Numbered from the stretch's first letter, positions 17,942 through 26,389 are shown. The stretch is DNA of 64,000 nucleotides from Bacillus manliponensis (GCF_000712595.1 NZ_JOTN01000018.1:25536-89535), one strand, 5' to 3'. The notes: generated by a model from the sequence alone, not told the origin. Translations and numbers: made by a program.

Positions 17942-19585
17942 TTATTTTTCAATTTTTGCCCATTTAAAGTTTAATGGACCTGCAAAATCAACTTCGACAA
18001 TTCCTTTTACATATGAGCGTTCTAAGTAAGAAGATCCGTTTTGGTACAGAGGCGCAATAACAGCATCTTCAAATAGAATTTTCTCAGCTTCTTTTAATGC
18101 TCCCCAACGTGCTTTTTCGTCACTAGCTAAGTCTGTTTTTGCTTTGTTAATTAAATCATCAAATTTTGGATTAGAATAATGATTTAAGTTATAAGGGTTA
18201 TTTGTTTCAAATAGATCTAAAAATGTAATTGGGTCTGCGAAATCAGGGCTCCAACCATCAATGCTAATTTCATATTGTCCATCTAATAGTAATGTAACTT
18301 GCTGTTTACGAGGTTGTGATTTAATGTTAACTGTTAGTCCATCTAAATTTTTTTCTAATTGCTCTTTTAAATATGAACCCGTCTTTTTTGATAAGTCGCT
18401 ATCGCTTGTTAATAGCTCAAGTGTTACTTTCTCTACTCCTAATTCTTGTTTTGCTTTCTTCCATAATGTTTTTGCTTCTTTTGGGTTTTCTTTCGTTAAA
18501 TCACCATTTTCAGCCCGGAAGTCTTTTCCATCAGGGCCTTGTACAAAGTTTTTTGGTACAAGGGAGTAAGCAGGAAGAGAGCCGTCATTGAGTAATACAT
18601 TTACAAATGCTTTCTTATCGATACTTTGATCGATTGCTTTACGAGCATGAACATTTTTAAGTACGTTATTTTGTTGGTTTAAGCGTAGAAATTGTACACC
18701 AACGTCTGGTCTTTCTTTAAAGTTTTTATCAGTTCGATATTTATCAACAAGATCTGATGTTAAACCGATTCGATCAATTTGGTTTGATTCATATAAGTTT
18801 AATGCAGTTGAATGTTCTTTTACGATATTAAAATTAATTTCTTCAAGGTTTACAGTATCTTTGTCCCAGTAGTTTTCATTCTTTTTAAATTGGAAACTTT
18901 GTTCATGCTTCCAGTTTTCTAATGTAAATGCACCGTTATAAATAAGAGTATTCGATTCTAATGCGTATTGCTCACCTTGTGATTTATAAAATTCTTCATT
19001 AATTGGTAAGAATGTAGGGAACGCTGTTAAACTAATAAAGAAGGGAACAGGACGTTCAAGTTCTACCTCCAGTGTATAGTCATCGATTGCTTTTACTCCT
19101 AATTGATCTGGCGTGAGCTCACTGTTATTAATTTTCTTCGCGTTTTTAATGTCGAAGAATAAGAATGCATATTCAGATGCGGTATTGGGATCAACTGCGC
19201 GTTGCCAAGCAAATACGAAATCTTTTGCTGTAACAGGTGTGCCGTTTGACCATTTTGATTCTCGTAAATGGAATGTATACTTTGTTTTATCTTCACTTAC
19301 ATCGTGAGACTTAGCAACGCCAGGAACAGGTTTATTCCCTTCGCCAAGATTGTATAATCCTTCAAATACATTACGCATTACTTGTCCAGAATCAGTATCA
19401 GTAGCGCGGGCCGTATCCATTGTACGAATCTCAGTGCCAGCCACTAAGTTTAATACTTGTTTATCGGGTGCTTTTTCTTTTGCACCTGCACGTTTTGTAT
19501 CATCTTTTGTATTTGAGCATCCTGTAAATAGTAGGCTCACTCCTAAAATAGATGCAATTGCTGATTTGTACTTTCTTGTCATCAT
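17942..19585 (-). CDS. Peptide-type ABC substrate-binding lipoprotein under SAM riboswitch control
   Basis: A 547-residue SBP_bac_5 (OppA-like) lipoprotein with lipobox LFTGC. The N-terminal conserved block is AGTEIRTMDTARATDTDSGQ and the family block reads LRESKWSNGTPVTAKDFVFA. No permease or ATPase genes are adjacent, so it must use a transporter encoded elsewhere. An S-box (SAM) riboswitch with its own terminator precedes it. Expression should therefore rise when S-adenosylmethionine is low. By inference, it may collect methionine-rich or sulfur-containing peptides. Confidence 0.92.
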   Translation of the reverse strand: MMTRKYKSAIASILGVSLLFTGCSNTKDDTKRAGAKEKAPDKQVLNLVAGTEIRTMDTARATDTDSGQVMRNVFEGLYNLGEGNKPVPGVAKSHDVSEDKTKYTFHLRESKWSNGTPVTAKDFVFAWQRAVDPNTASEYAFLFFDIKNAKKINNSELTPDQLGVKAIDDYTLEVELERPVPFFISLTAFPTFLPINEEFYKSQGEQYALESNTLIYNGAFTLENWKHEQSFQFKKNENYWDKDTVNLEEINFNIVKEHSTALNLYESNQIDRIGLTSDLVDKYRTDKNFKERPDVGVQFLRLNQQNNVLKNVHARKAIDQSIDKKAFVNVLLNDGSLPAYSLVPKNFVQGPDGKDFRAENGDLTKENPKEAKTLWKKAKQELGVEKVTLELLTSDSDLSKKTGSYLKEQLEKNLDGLTVNIKSQPRKQQVTLLLDGQYEISIDGWSPDFADPITFLDLFETNNPYNLNHYSNPKFDDLINKAKTDLASDEKARWGALKEAEKILFEDAVIAPLYQNGSSYLERSYVKGIVEVDFAGPLNFKWAKIEK

Positions 19586-19654
19586 AAATTCCTCCTCAAA
19601 TTGTTTGTCTATTTGCCTGTATATTTTTGTTGGCCAACAATTGTGAGGGAAATG

Positions 19655-19692
19655 AAAAAATCCCTCTTTTCATATGAAGAAAGAGGGATTTA
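19655..19692 (-). terminator. Expression-platform terminator of the SAM riboswitch
   Basis: On the minus strand AAATCCCTCTTT pairs with AAAGAGGGATTT and is followed by a T run, about 70 nt before the start codon. It forms the OFF state of the riboswitch. Confidence 0.85.
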
Positions 19693-19734
19693 CATGTTTA
19701 AAACGTGCGCACATTTATAAACAAAGTCCCTCAT

Positions 19735-19838
19735 TCTATCTTTCGAGCAAATTGCTCGCAGGAAGTGGCACAGTATTCGCACGCGAACCTGTTGCCGAGG
19801 TTTCAAAGGGCCAGTCCCTCCACCTCTCTTGATACAAT
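19735..19838 (-). promoter_or_regulatory. SAM-I (S-box) riboswitch aptamer
   Basis: The minus-strand sequence carries the hallmark S-box blocks in order: TATCAAGAGAGGTGGAGGGA, CTGGCCCTTTGAAACC, CGGCAACAGG and TGTGCCACTTCC. A closing GATAGA pairs with TATC of the first block. These are the conserved core (kink-turn, P2, P3 and P4 contacts) of class I SAM riboswitches. Confidence 0.95.
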
Positions 19839-19889
19839 GAGTAAACATAATAGACAAATATTAATTTTTTGTTTCTTTGATTATTCAAA

Positions 19890-19919
19890 ATCTTATCACC
19901 TGCATAAACGAAATGTCAA
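19890..19919 (-). promoter_or_regulatory. Promoter of the riboswitch transcript
   Basis: On the minus strand TTGACA (19919-19914) and TAAGAT (19895-19890) are separated by 18 bases. They lie about 50 bases before the SAM aptamer. Confidence 0.75.
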
Positions 19920-19961
19920 CAAACTAAATATATTCATAATTTTCAGTTATAATAAATGGAA

Positions 19962-19994
19962 AAAACTCCCACCGTATAGGTAGGAGAGAGTTTT
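19962..19994 (-). terminator. Terminator of the aldo/keto reductase gene
   Basis: On the minus strand GAAAACTC ... GAGTTTTTTC forms an interrupted stem with a T run, immediately after the stop codon. Confidence 0.65.
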
Positions 19995-20001
19995 CTTTAT
20001 A

Positions 20002-20835
20002 TTAAAAATCAAAGTTATCTGGATCTGGACCAACGCGATGATTTTCATTTAATGCTTGAATCTTTTCCATGTCTTCGTTCGTGAGTTCAAAATTAAAGAT
20101 ATCCGCATTTTCTATAATACGATGTTCTTTTATAGATTTTGGAATTGTAACGACTTCGTTTTGTAAATCCCATCGTAAAATGACTTGAGCGGTAGATTTA
20201 TTATATTTTTTTGCAATCTCTTGTAAAACAGGATGATCAAGAAGCTGTCCTTGCATTAATGGTGACCAAGCTTCTAGTTGAATGGTATGCTCTTTACAAA
20301 AAGCATGTAGTTTTTCTTGTGTTAAGCGTGGATGATACTCAACTTGATTCACCATCGGTTTAATCTCTGCACCTTCTAGTAAGTCTTGTAAGTGATGAAT
20401 TTGGAAGTTACTCACGCCAATTGCACGAACACGCCCGTCTTTATATAGTTTTTCTAGTGCTTTCCATGTTTCTTTATACTTTCCTTGAACTGGCCAGTGC
20501 ACTAAGTATAAATCTAAGTATTCTAAGCCAAGCTTTTGCAAACTCGTTTCAAATGCTTGTAACGTAGATTCATAGCCTTGATCGCTATTCCATACTTTTG
20601 ATGTAATAAATAGTTCTTCACGAGGTACATTACTTTCGCGAAGCGCTTGACCAACACCATCTTCATTGTTATAAATTGCTGCCGTATCAATGCTGCGATA
20701 CCCATTTTGAATTGCTGTTTTTACAGAATGAATGACATCAGAACCATCCTCTACTTTAAAAACACCTAAGCCAAACCATGGCATTTTTACACCGTTATGT
20801 AGCGTAGCATAGTCTTGTAAACTCGTGAACTTCAT
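20002..20835 (-). CDS. Aldo/keto reductase (AKR family, YtbE/YvgN-like)
   Basis: A 277-residue single-domain NADPH-dependent oxidoreductase with a TIM-barrel fold. The tetrad motifs are visible: Asp and Tyr in [15 protein letters not shown], Lys in LFITSKVWN and His in LYLVHWPVQ. The cofactor-binding C-terminal part includes [10 protein letters not shown]. The length matches the family. It probably reduces small aldehydes such as methylglyoxal; the substrate is not inferable from sequence. Confidence 0.92.
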   Translation of the reverse strand: MKFTSLQDYATLHNGVKMPWFGLGVFKVEDGSDVIHSVKTAIQNGYRSIDTAAIYNNEDGVGQALRESNVPREELFITSKVWNSDQGYESTLQAFETSLQKLGLEYLDLYLVHWPVQGKYKETWKALEKLYKDGRVRAIGVSNFQIHHLQDLLEGAEIKPMVNQVEYHPRLTQEKLHAFCKEHTIQLEAWSPLMQGQLLDHPVLQEIAKKYNKSTAQVILRWDLQNEVVTIPKSIKEHRIIENADIFNFELTNEDMEKIQALNENHRVGPDPDNFDF

Positions 20836-20974
20836 TGTGATTCCTCCATTTTATCTTTTTGAAAAAAAGTAAGTTGCTTACAATATAACATTTGAGAGGT
20901 GGGAATGTAAAAAGAAATGCCTTGTAATAATGAGTGGGGTGGAGTTTATGCTCACAGTACAGGAAAATGGATAT

Positions 20975-21009
20975 AAAAAACTCCTAGTTCTAGAAATAGA
21001 ACTAGGAGT
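20975..21009 (-). terminator. Terminator of glcU
   Basis: The 14-bp stem ACTCCTAGTTCTA/TAGAACTAGGAGT has a GAAA-type loop and a minus-strand T run. Confidence 0.9.
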
Positions 21010-21013
21010 ATGT

Positions 21014-21865
21014 TTAACCTTTTGTCATTCCAAGTAAAACAGCACCGCCGATAATTAAAGCACTACCAAGTGCAATAAAGATCATTTGGCGTTTTGTTTT
21101 CTTCTCACCTAAGAAGAGAATTGCACCGAATGTTGAAATGATAATCCCTGTTTGAGAAAGAGGGAAGCTGATTGCAACGCCAACACGTGTTAAAGAAAGA
21201 AGTAGGAATAAGTTTCCGATACCCCAGAGTAAACCAGATAATGTGTTGCGAACTGCATATTTGTTAAATGGCTTATGTTTAGATGTCAGTACAACCGCTC
21301 CGACAAACATGCCGACTGCTTGTGGTAAAATTGCAGCCCATCCATCAATATTAAACCAACGAATAATAATTACATATACAAGGTAACCGAACGTAGAAAT
21401 AATAAGAGTAACGACCCCTTTTTTCAGTTGTCCAGGTGGTTGTGCATTTTCTTTATCATCTAAAGAAGTAAAAATAACACCGATTACAATAAGAATGATT
21501 GCAATCGTTCCCATAATGATTGTAGTTGTCGTTGACCACTCACCGAATACAATTACACCAAACAATGTAGTAGCTACAAGTTGCATACCTGTTGAAATCG
21601 TAACAGTTGTTGAAACACCTAATTTCTCAACGGTTTTTAATTGGTTTACTTGTCCTAGAGCCCAAAATAGACCAGAAATGAAACCGACAATCATAATTGT
21701 TAATGTTAAAGTAGGTGTCGTGAAAGCATACATAATTGTTGCAAAGAATAGTGCACCGATTGTCATACCAACAGTTTGGCTGTAAGCACCGCCACCCATT
21801 TTTACGCTTACTAATAAAATATTTCCCCATGCTAATGCAGGAAGAAGCGCTAATAAAATGTCCAT
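21014..21865 (-). CDS. glcU: Glucose uptake protein (GRP transporter family)
   Basis: A 283-residue membrane protein with ten predicted helices, matching the glucose/ribose porter (GRP) group of the drug/metabolite transporter superfamily. The N-terminal MDILLALLPALAWGNILLVS and internal GISFPLSQTG-like segment (GVAISFPLSQTGIIISTFGA) are typical of GlcU/RbsU. It would import glucose by proton symport. It is monocistronic. Confidence 0.85.
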   Translation of the reverse strand: MDILLALLPALAWGNILLVSVKMGGGAYSQTVGMTIGALFFATIMYAFTTPTLTLTIMIVGFISGLFWALGQVNQLKTVEKLGVSTTVTISTGMQLVATTLFGVIVFGEWSTTTTIIMGTIAIILIVIGVIFTSLDDKENAQPPGQLKKGVVTLIISTFGYLVYVIIIRWFNIDGWAAILPQAVGMFVGAVVLTSKHKPFNKYAVRNTLSGLLWGIGNLFLLLSLTRVGVAISFPLSQTGIIISTFGAILFLGEKKTKRQMIFIALGSALIIGGAVLLGMTKG

Positions 21866-21915
21866 TAGAAGACTCCCTTCTTGTTATATGAAAATAATTT
21901 TAATTGTGTAACCGG

Positions 21916-21939
21916 AAAAAGTTTCACGTGAAACTTTTT
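21916..21939. promoter_or_regulatory. parS-like palindrome (candidate ParB/Spo0J site)
   Basis: This is a perfect 24-bp palindrome. Its 16-bp core, AGTTTCACGTGAAACT at 21920-21935, differs from the Bacillus parS consensus TGTTTCACGTGAAACA only at the two outermost bases. It is intergenic and followed by no T-run terminator context specific to a gene. The ndoA/alr block nearby lies within the origin-proximal fifth of known B. cereus chromosomes, where parS sites cluster. Confidence 0.65.
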
Positions 21940-21970
21940 AAAGATTGTGCACTTTGAAAGTGAAGTAGAC

Positions 21971-22011
21971 ATTTATCTCGTATTAACGTGCTAAGTGAAG
22001 TTTCACTTTAT
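21971..22011 (-). repeat. Dispersed intergenic repeat, copy 3 (internally deleted)
   Basis: On the minus strand it reads TAAAGTGAAACTTCACTTAG, followed directly by the right end (ACGTTAATACGAGATAAA). The G-rich central hairpin is missing. Confidence 0.6.
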
Positions 22012-22025
22012 ATGAATCTATATAA

Positions 22026-22058
22026 ATGCGTTTTCATTCCAATTTATGCGTTTTCATT
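22026..22058. repeat. Two direct repeats of ATGCGTTTTCATT, 20 bp apart
   Basis: Exact 13-bp copies lie at 22026-22038 and 22046-22058, so they sit on the same DNA face. They are upstream of glcU (minus strand) and resemble tandem regulator half-sites. They are only partially cre-like. Confidence 0.5.
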
Positions 22059-22173
22059 TTTTGGCTTTTTTATGCACTCCAATATAATAGCAGGAAAGTG
22101 TGTATTTTAGAAAGTAAATTCAAATAAAATATATATTTAAAAGATTTATTAAATTATTTCATTTCGCGGGAAA

Positions 22174-22253
22174 TAAAGTGAAACTTTAATCATGGGGAGG
22201 CCTTCGTCTTTCGTTAATTATCAATTCGACCGAGCATGTTAATGTGAGATAAA
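22174..22253 (+). repeat. Dispersed intergenic repeat, copy 4
   Basis: It starts TAAAGTGAAACTTTAATC and ends GTTAATGTGAGATAAA. The middle is diverged (ATGGGGAGGCC ...). It lies between glcU and modB. Confidence 0.6.
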
Positions 22254-22282
22254 AAACAGCAGCATATGACATAGCTGCTGTT
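22252..22282 (-). terminator. Terminator of modAB
   Basis: The stem AACAGCAGC/GCTGCTGTT overlaps the modB stop codon. On the minus strand it is followed by TTTTTATC. Confidence 0.85.
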
Positions 22283-22958
22283 ATGTAGAAGTGATCCGTT
22301 TATTAAGGAATTGAACAAGTAATAAAAACAACAGCGACATACCAACAGTTGTTAAAACAAGCATCCATGCAAGCTCCATGTTACTTGCATCGATTGCCAT
22401 ATAAATAGCGGTTGGGATGGTTTGTGTCTTTCCCGGTATATTTCCAGCAAACATGAGTGTTGCTCCAAACTCTCCTAAAGCACGGACAAAACTTAAAATG
22501 ATTCCGCTAAGAAGAGAAGGGAAAGCAAGTGGCAATGTCACGTGTAAAAATACTTGTAATTCATTTGCCCCAAGGTCTCGCGCTCCATCTTCAATTCCTC
22601 TATTTGTTGTAGAAAATCCTGCTTTTGCTGATTGATACATGAGTGGAAAGGCGACAACAGTAGAAGCGATAATTGCAGCTACTGTTGTAAACATGATGGA
22701 TTGTTGAAATAGTGTTTCAAACCATTTACCAAAGATACTATTTCTACCAAAGATAATAATTAAGAAAAAACCAATTACAGTTGGAGGTAATACCATTGGT
22801 AGTAAAAATACTGTTTCTAACAGTGTTTTATAGCGCCATGTGGAGCGAGATAATGCTCGTCCAATAATGGTGCCAAACACTGTGACGATAATGGTAGCAC
22901 AAGTAGCAACTTGTAAAGAAAGCAAAATAGGTGACCAAAAATTATGAAATGAAATCAT
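22281..22958 (-). CDS. modB: Molybdate ABC transporter permease
   Basis: A 225-residue BPD_transp_1 permease with five to six helices. The EAA loop reads EDGARDLGANELQVFLHVTLP, followed by FVRALGEFGATLMFAGN, the GEFGAT motif characteristic of ModB/CysT permeases. Its start overlaps the modA stop codon by 4 bp. No modC ATPase gene lies nearby. The same modAB-only arrangement exists in B. subtilis (yvgL-yvgM), so the ATPase is encoded elsewhere. Confidence 0.92.
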   Translation of the reverse strand: MISFHNFWSPILLSLQVATCATIIVTVFGTIIGRALSRSTWRYKTLLETVFLLPMVLPPTVIGFFLIIIFGRNSIFGKWFETLFQQSIMFTTVAAIIASTVVAFPLMYQSAKAGFSTTNRGIEDGARDLGANELQVFLHVTLPLAFPSLLSGIILSFVRALGEFGATLMFAGNIPGKTQTIPTAIYMAIDASNMELAWMLVLTTVGMSLLFLLLVQFLNKRITST

Positions 22959-23758
22959 TGTGGTAATACTTTAAATCCATGTTTTTGAAAGATAGCCGTT
23001 GCTTCTTTTGATTGTAAGTACTGATAAAATGCAGTCGCTTCTTTTTTATGTTTTGTGTTTTTAATTACTCCCAGCGGATAATGAATTGGCTCATGGGCGT
23101 CACTTTGTATTGTGCTTGCAATTTTTACTTTTTCAGAAATCAGTGCGTCTGTTTTATAGACAATACCAGCCTCAACATTGTTTGTTTCTACATATGTTAA
23201 AACTTGTCGTACGTCTTTTGTATAAATCAGTTTATGTTGAACGGCATCCCATACATGTAAATGGATCAGAGATTCCTTTGCATATTGTCCAGCGGGTACA
23301 GATTCAGGTGTACCAATCGCAATTTTTGTTGCCTGTGCACTTTTTAGTGCCTGTAAATCGTGTATAGAGCTATTTTTAGGTACGATTAATACAAGTTCAT
23401 TTCCCAATAAGTTCTTTGCTTCTTTTTGATCAATAAACCCTTTTTCAACAAGAGTTTGAAATTTATCTTCTGCCGCAGAAAAGAAAAGATCAGCCGGAGC
23501 TCCTTGTTCAATTTGTTGTTGAAGAGCACCGGATCCTCCAAAATTAAAGGAAAGTTTTATATTCGAATTACTTTTCTCGTATTGCTTTTGTATATCTTGC
23601 AGAGCATCTTGTAAACTAGCTGCAGCTGAGATTGTTAATTCCACTGTTTTTTCTTCTTTTGCATTTGTTTTTTTAGTGCCGTTTGTATTACTACAACCTG
23701 TGCTCAGAACAAGTAGTAGCAATATGCAAAAAAAGAAACGAAATAGCTGTGTATTCAT
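22955..23758 (-). CDS. modA: Molybdate-binding lipoprotein
   Basis: A 267-residue periplasmic-binding-type lipoprotein (lipobox STGC). The family pattern is clear: ISAAASLQDALQDIQKQYE, the substrate-binding segment FNFGGSGALQQQIEQGAPAD and SVPAGQYAKESL. It binds molybdate or tungstate outside the membrane and delivers it to ModB. It is coupled to modB by a 4-bp overlap. Confidence 0.93.
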   Translation of the reverse strand: MNTQLFRFFFCILLLLVLSTGCSNTNGTKKTNAKEEKTVELTISAAASLQDALQDIQKQYEKSNSNIKLSFNFGGSGALQQQIEQGAPADLFFSAAEDKFQTLVEKGFIDQKEAKNLLGNELVLIVPKNSSIHDLQALKSAQATKIAIGTPESVPAGQYAKESLIHLHVWDAVQHKLIYTKDVRQVLTYVETNNVEAGIVYKTDALISEKVKIASTIQSDAHEPIHYPLGVIKNTKHKKEATAFYQYLQSKEATAIFQKHGFKVLPQ

Positions 23759-23821
23759 TTTCCATCCCCCTAATCTGTTACTCGTTTTTATTATAGCGAA
23801 TAATAGATGTGGAATGAGATA

Positions 23822-23890
23822 GAAAGTGAAACTTTAATCCGTGGAGGCTTTATCCCCTACGGATGATTAGCTCGACCAATCGGGCTTTTA
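23822..23890 (+). repeat. Dispersed intergenic repeat, copy 5 (right end supplies the LysR stop)
   Basis: It starts AAAGTGAAACTTTAATCCGTGG and ends CGACCAATCGGGCTTTTA. The converging LysR gene on the minus strand terminates exactly in its last bases. Confidence 0.6.
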
Positions 23891-24754
23891 TAGCATATTC
23901 ATATGATGATGCTCCTTCACAATTTGGAGAAAGCTTTGCATAGAGCTTGTCATATAAGCATCTTTTCTACGGATAAATACAGTTGAAAACGTTCCATACT
24001 TTTCAGGGATTGAATGACAATATACTTTCCCAGTTGTTGAAAGATATTTGACGGCTGATTGTGGTACAAGCGTAATTCCGAGACCAAGTGCCACGCTATG
24101 TAACATCGTCTCTAATATATTAAATTCCATGATGCGTTTTGGTAACAACCCTTCATCTTTTAGCCAGCGTTCTAATTTAGAGCGATATCCACACCCTTGA
24201 TTAAATACAAGAAGTGGCTCTGTAATAAACTCTTCTATATGAAAAGCTTTATTTTGGGTTACTAGCACAAGTTGTTCTGTGCAAACGTCATACTGTTCAA
24301 TGAGTGGATGTTTAATGGGGCCGGATATAAAAGCGCCATCTAAACGATGTTCGAGTACATCTTGTATTAGCTCTTCTGTAAGTCCTGCTTGAAGAGATAA
24401 ATCAACATTTGGATATTTTTTGTAGTAGGAAGCTAAAATAGTCGGCAATGTTCGAACTGTATCAACTGTACCGATTTTTAAAATGCCAGCAGGAGCTCCA
24501 GAATCTCCAAGTACTTGTTTTAACTCTTCTACATCTTGCAAAATTTTATTTACGTAAGTGAGCATTTTTCGTCCTTCAGCATTTAATGTCATGCCACGCT
24601 TATGACGGTAAAAAAGTGGTGTACCTAGTTCTTTTTCTAGTTGTTTAATGCGTGCTGTTACATTGGACTGTACATAATTTAGTTCAACTGCTGCTTTGCT
24701 TACGCTACCGTGATCTGCCACGCTTCGGAAAATTTGTAAATCGCGTATTTCCAT
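23888..24754 (-). CDS. LysR-family transcriptional regulator
   Basis: A 288-residue LTTR with an N-terminal winged helix-turn-helix ([20 protein letters not shown], then [20 protein letters not shown]). A LysR substrate-binding domain covers about residues 90-285. It is divergent from the EamA transporter gene, with a near-perfect palindrome between them. It probably regulates that exporter and itself. The inducer is unknown. Its 3' end runs into a dispersed repeat. Confidence 0.9.
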   Translation of the reverse strand: MEIRDLQIFRSVADHGSVSKAAVELNYVQSNVTARIKQLEKELGTPLFYRHKRGMTLNAEGRKMLTYVNKILQDVEELKQVLGDSGAPAGILKIGTVDTVRTLPTILASYYKKYPNVDLSLQAGLTEELIQDVLEHRLDGAFISGPIKHPLIEQYDVCTEQLVLVTQNKAFHIEEFITEPLLVFNQGCGYRSKLERWLKDEGLLPKRIMEFNILETMLHSVALGLGITLVPQSAVKYLSTTGKVYCHSIPEKYGTFSTVFIRRKDAYMTSSMQSFLQIVKEHHHMNML

Positions 24755-24771
24755 AATAGGAACCTCCTTTA

Positions 24772-24804
24772 ATGTTAAGTATCATTATAAATGATACTTA
24801 ACAT
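24772..24804. promoter_or_regulatory. Palindromic operator between LysR and EamA genes
   Basis: Fifteen-base arms (ATGTTAAGTATCATT and its exact complement) flank ATA. The site is in the divergent intergenic region and fits LTTR binding to T-N11-A-type dyads. The site is visible; the regulator assignment is by position. Confidence 0.7.
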
Positions 24805-24881
24805 CATTTTTAATCATTTTACGTGATATCTTTTTTCTTTTACAATTCTGATTGGGAAATACATAGAAAAGAGGGATTGTG

Positions 24882-25841
24882 GTGAAGAAAAGTCAATTTA
24901 TGTTAGGAGCACTAGCATGTTTAGTTGCTAGTATGTCTTGGGGGGCAATGTTTCCGGTTGCAGATCATGCATTAGAATATATAGATCCTTTTTATTTTTC
25001 ATTAATACGTTATGGTGCAGTTGCCATTGTATTGGTACTTTTATTATGGATGAAGGAAGGAAAGAAAGCATTTCGTTTAGAAGGAAAAGGGAAATTACTT
25101 CTTTTCTTTGGAACGATGGCATTTACGGTATATAATGTTCTTCTTTTTTTAGGACAAATGTTAATGGGGAAGCCAGGAATTATGGTTGCTTCGATTATGG
25201 AATCCCTTATGCCCATGATTTCGATTATGATTTTATGGATGTTTAAAAGTGTGAAACCAAAAAAATACATGATTACAGGTATGGCGATTGCTTTTCTTGG
25301 TGCTTTCTTTGTTATTACAAAAGGGGATATGAGTTTCTTCTTTACATTGCAAGATCATATGCTTTCATTATTCTTTATGTTTATCGGTGTCGTTGGTTGG
25401 GTTGTATACACGATGGGCGGTAAGTCGTTTAGTGATTGGTCTACATTGCGATACTCAACGTTAACATGTGTGTTTGGTACAATCGTTACGGGTATTATTA
25501 CATTTGTTGTTACACAGCTTGGCTATATTGCAGTACCAACTGTGGAGACACTTTCGATTGTAAAATATGATTTATTATTTATGATGACATTACCAGGAAT
25601 TGTTGCGTTACTTGCTTGGAACTATGGTGTGAAAGTTTTATCATCAATTAATGGGATTTTATTTATTAATTTCGTTCCGATTACAACGTTGCTTGTTATG
25701 ATGTTCCAAGGATATGAAATTACAATGTTTGATGCAGTAGGGACATTGCTCGTTATGATTGCGTTAATTCGAAATAATATATATCAGCGCAGGGAAGAGA
25801 TGTTGCATGTCAATGTAGTAGGAAATAAAAGTGTTGCATAA
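24882..25841 (+). CDS. EamA/DMT-family transporter
   Basis: About 319 residues with ten hydrophobic helices in two EamA repeats, each of about 140 residues. The first repeat starts GALACLVASMSWGAMFPVAD. It is a likely metabolite or amino-acid exporter. Adjacent GTG codons at 24879 and 24882 could both start it; GAGGGA spacing favours the second. It is divergently paired with a LysR regulator. The last bases before the stop are GTTGCA, and the TAA itself is the first triplet of a dispersed repeat. Confidence 0.88.
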   Translation: MKKSQFMLGALACLVASMSWGAMFPVADHALEYIDPFYFSLIRYGAVAIVLVLLLWMKEGKKAFRLEGKGKLLLFFGTMAFTVYNVLLFLGQMLMGKPGIMVASIMESLMPMISIMILWMFKSVKPKKYMITGMAIAFLGAFFVITKGDMSFFFTLQDHMLSLFFMFIGVVGWVVYTMGGKSFSDWSTLRYSTLTCVFGTIVTGIITFVVTQLGYIAVPTVETLSIVKYDLLFMMTLPGIVALLAWNYGVKVLSSINGILFINFVPITTLLVMMFQGYEITMFDAVGTLLVMIALIRNNIYQRREEMLHVNVVGNKSVA

Positions 25842-25909
25842 AGTGAAACTTCACTCAGTGGGGGGGTCTTCATCCCCCACTGAGTGTCAGCCCGTTAATG
25901 CGGGATAAA
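25839..25909 (+). repeat. Dispersed intergenic repeat, copy 6 (best-preserved copy)
   Basis: It starts TAAAGTGAAACTTCACTCAG. A perfect hairpin ACTCAGTGGGGG/CCCCCACTGAGT follows, then CAGCCCGTTAATGCGGGATAAA with a small second stem. The initial TAA is the stop codon of the EamA gene. Confidence 0.85.
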
Positions 25910-25937
25910 AGGTTATAAATTGTTTGGAGGATGTATT

Positions 25938-26078
25938 ATGCTTGAAAGTTTCTTGTTTTTCTTTATCGTTGCGGTTGTATGTGAATTGGCGATGATCAAT
26001 CGTAATGGAAGAAAGACACAAGAACAAAATAAAGAAATCATTGAGTTATTAAAAGAATTACGAGAGCGAACAGAATAG
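25938..26078 (+). CDS. Small single-pass membrane protein, 46 residues
   Basis: ATG 25938 has GGAGG 7 bases upstream. The product begins MLESFLFFFIVAVVCELAMI, one membrane helix, then a charged helical tail rich in Gln, Glu and Lys (IIELLKELRERTE). It is immediately followed by a strong terminator. It has the form of a genuine short gene, but I recognise no family. Confidence 0.7.
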   Translation: MLESFLFFFIVAVVCELAMINRNGRKTQEQNKEIIELLKELRERTE

Positions 26079-26114
26079 AAAGAGCCGATTGCAAATGCAA
26101 TCGGCTCTTTATTA
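26079..26114 (+). terminator. Terminator
   Basis: The 14-bp perfect stem AAAGAGCCGATTGC with its complement has an AAAT loop and lies directly after the stop codon. Confidence 0.9.
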
Positions 26115-26139
26115 TATAAAGGGGAAAGGGGACACAATG

Positions 26140-26229
26140 TTATATGAAGACGGCGATAAATGTTGTAAGAAGAGCTGCGCCGCCTACAAGTCCTACGTAA
26201 TCAAGTACGTTAAATGTAGTGTTATTCAT
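26140..26229 (-). CDS. Micropeptide, 29 residues, glycine-rich hydrophobic family (family 2)
   Basis: ATG 26229 has the ribosome binding site AAGGAGA. The core DYVGLVGGAALLTTFIAVF matches the three tandem peptides at 45.6 kb (DFIGSAGGAAVLTALIVIL) and, more weakly, the peptide at 29173. It is one hydrophobic helix with a GG pair. It is the second gene of a two-peptide minus-strand operon driven by promoter element A. No function is known. A membrane-active, toxin-like or signalling role is possible but not shown. Confidence 0.75.
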   Translation of the reverse strand: MNNTTFNVLDYVGLVGGAALLTTFIAVFI

Positions 26230-26241
26230 CTTTTTCTCTCC

Positions 26242-26343
26242 TTATTGATTTAATTCCATAGAAACAGCTTTTGCATCGATTAAGGTGAATAGCACCATGC
26301 TCATTGTATTTACGATTTTGCTTATTTTTAATTTGTTCATCAT
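26242..26343 (-). CDS. Micropeptide, 33 residues, AKAV-x-x-ELN family (family 1)
   Basis: ATG 26343 has GGAG upstream (minus strand). The product ends TLIDAKAVSMELNQ, closely matching the peptides at 34119 (ALIDAKAVSQELNEQ) and 34212 (VLVNGQAVVKELNEL). The N-terminal half is basic (MMNKLKISKIV) and the rest is amphipathic. Its stop codon overlaps the ribosome binding site region of the downstream family-2 peptide, so the two are co-translated. It is driven by promoter element A. Function unknown. Confidence 0.75.
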   Translation of the reverse strand: MMNKLKISKIVNTMSMVLFTLIDAKAVSMELNQ

Positions 26344-26389
26344 GCGTATCCGCTCCTTTTCGATTTGTGACTACCTTGTTTCTGTCTTC

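Noticed and set aside
22026-22058. Paired cre sites upstream of glcU
   Set aside because: Both copies match only half of the cre consensus, lacking the closing CA.
22281-23758. modAB taken as a truncated operon because modC is missing
   Set aside because: No modC fragment is visible, and the same two-gene arrangement exists in B. subtilis.
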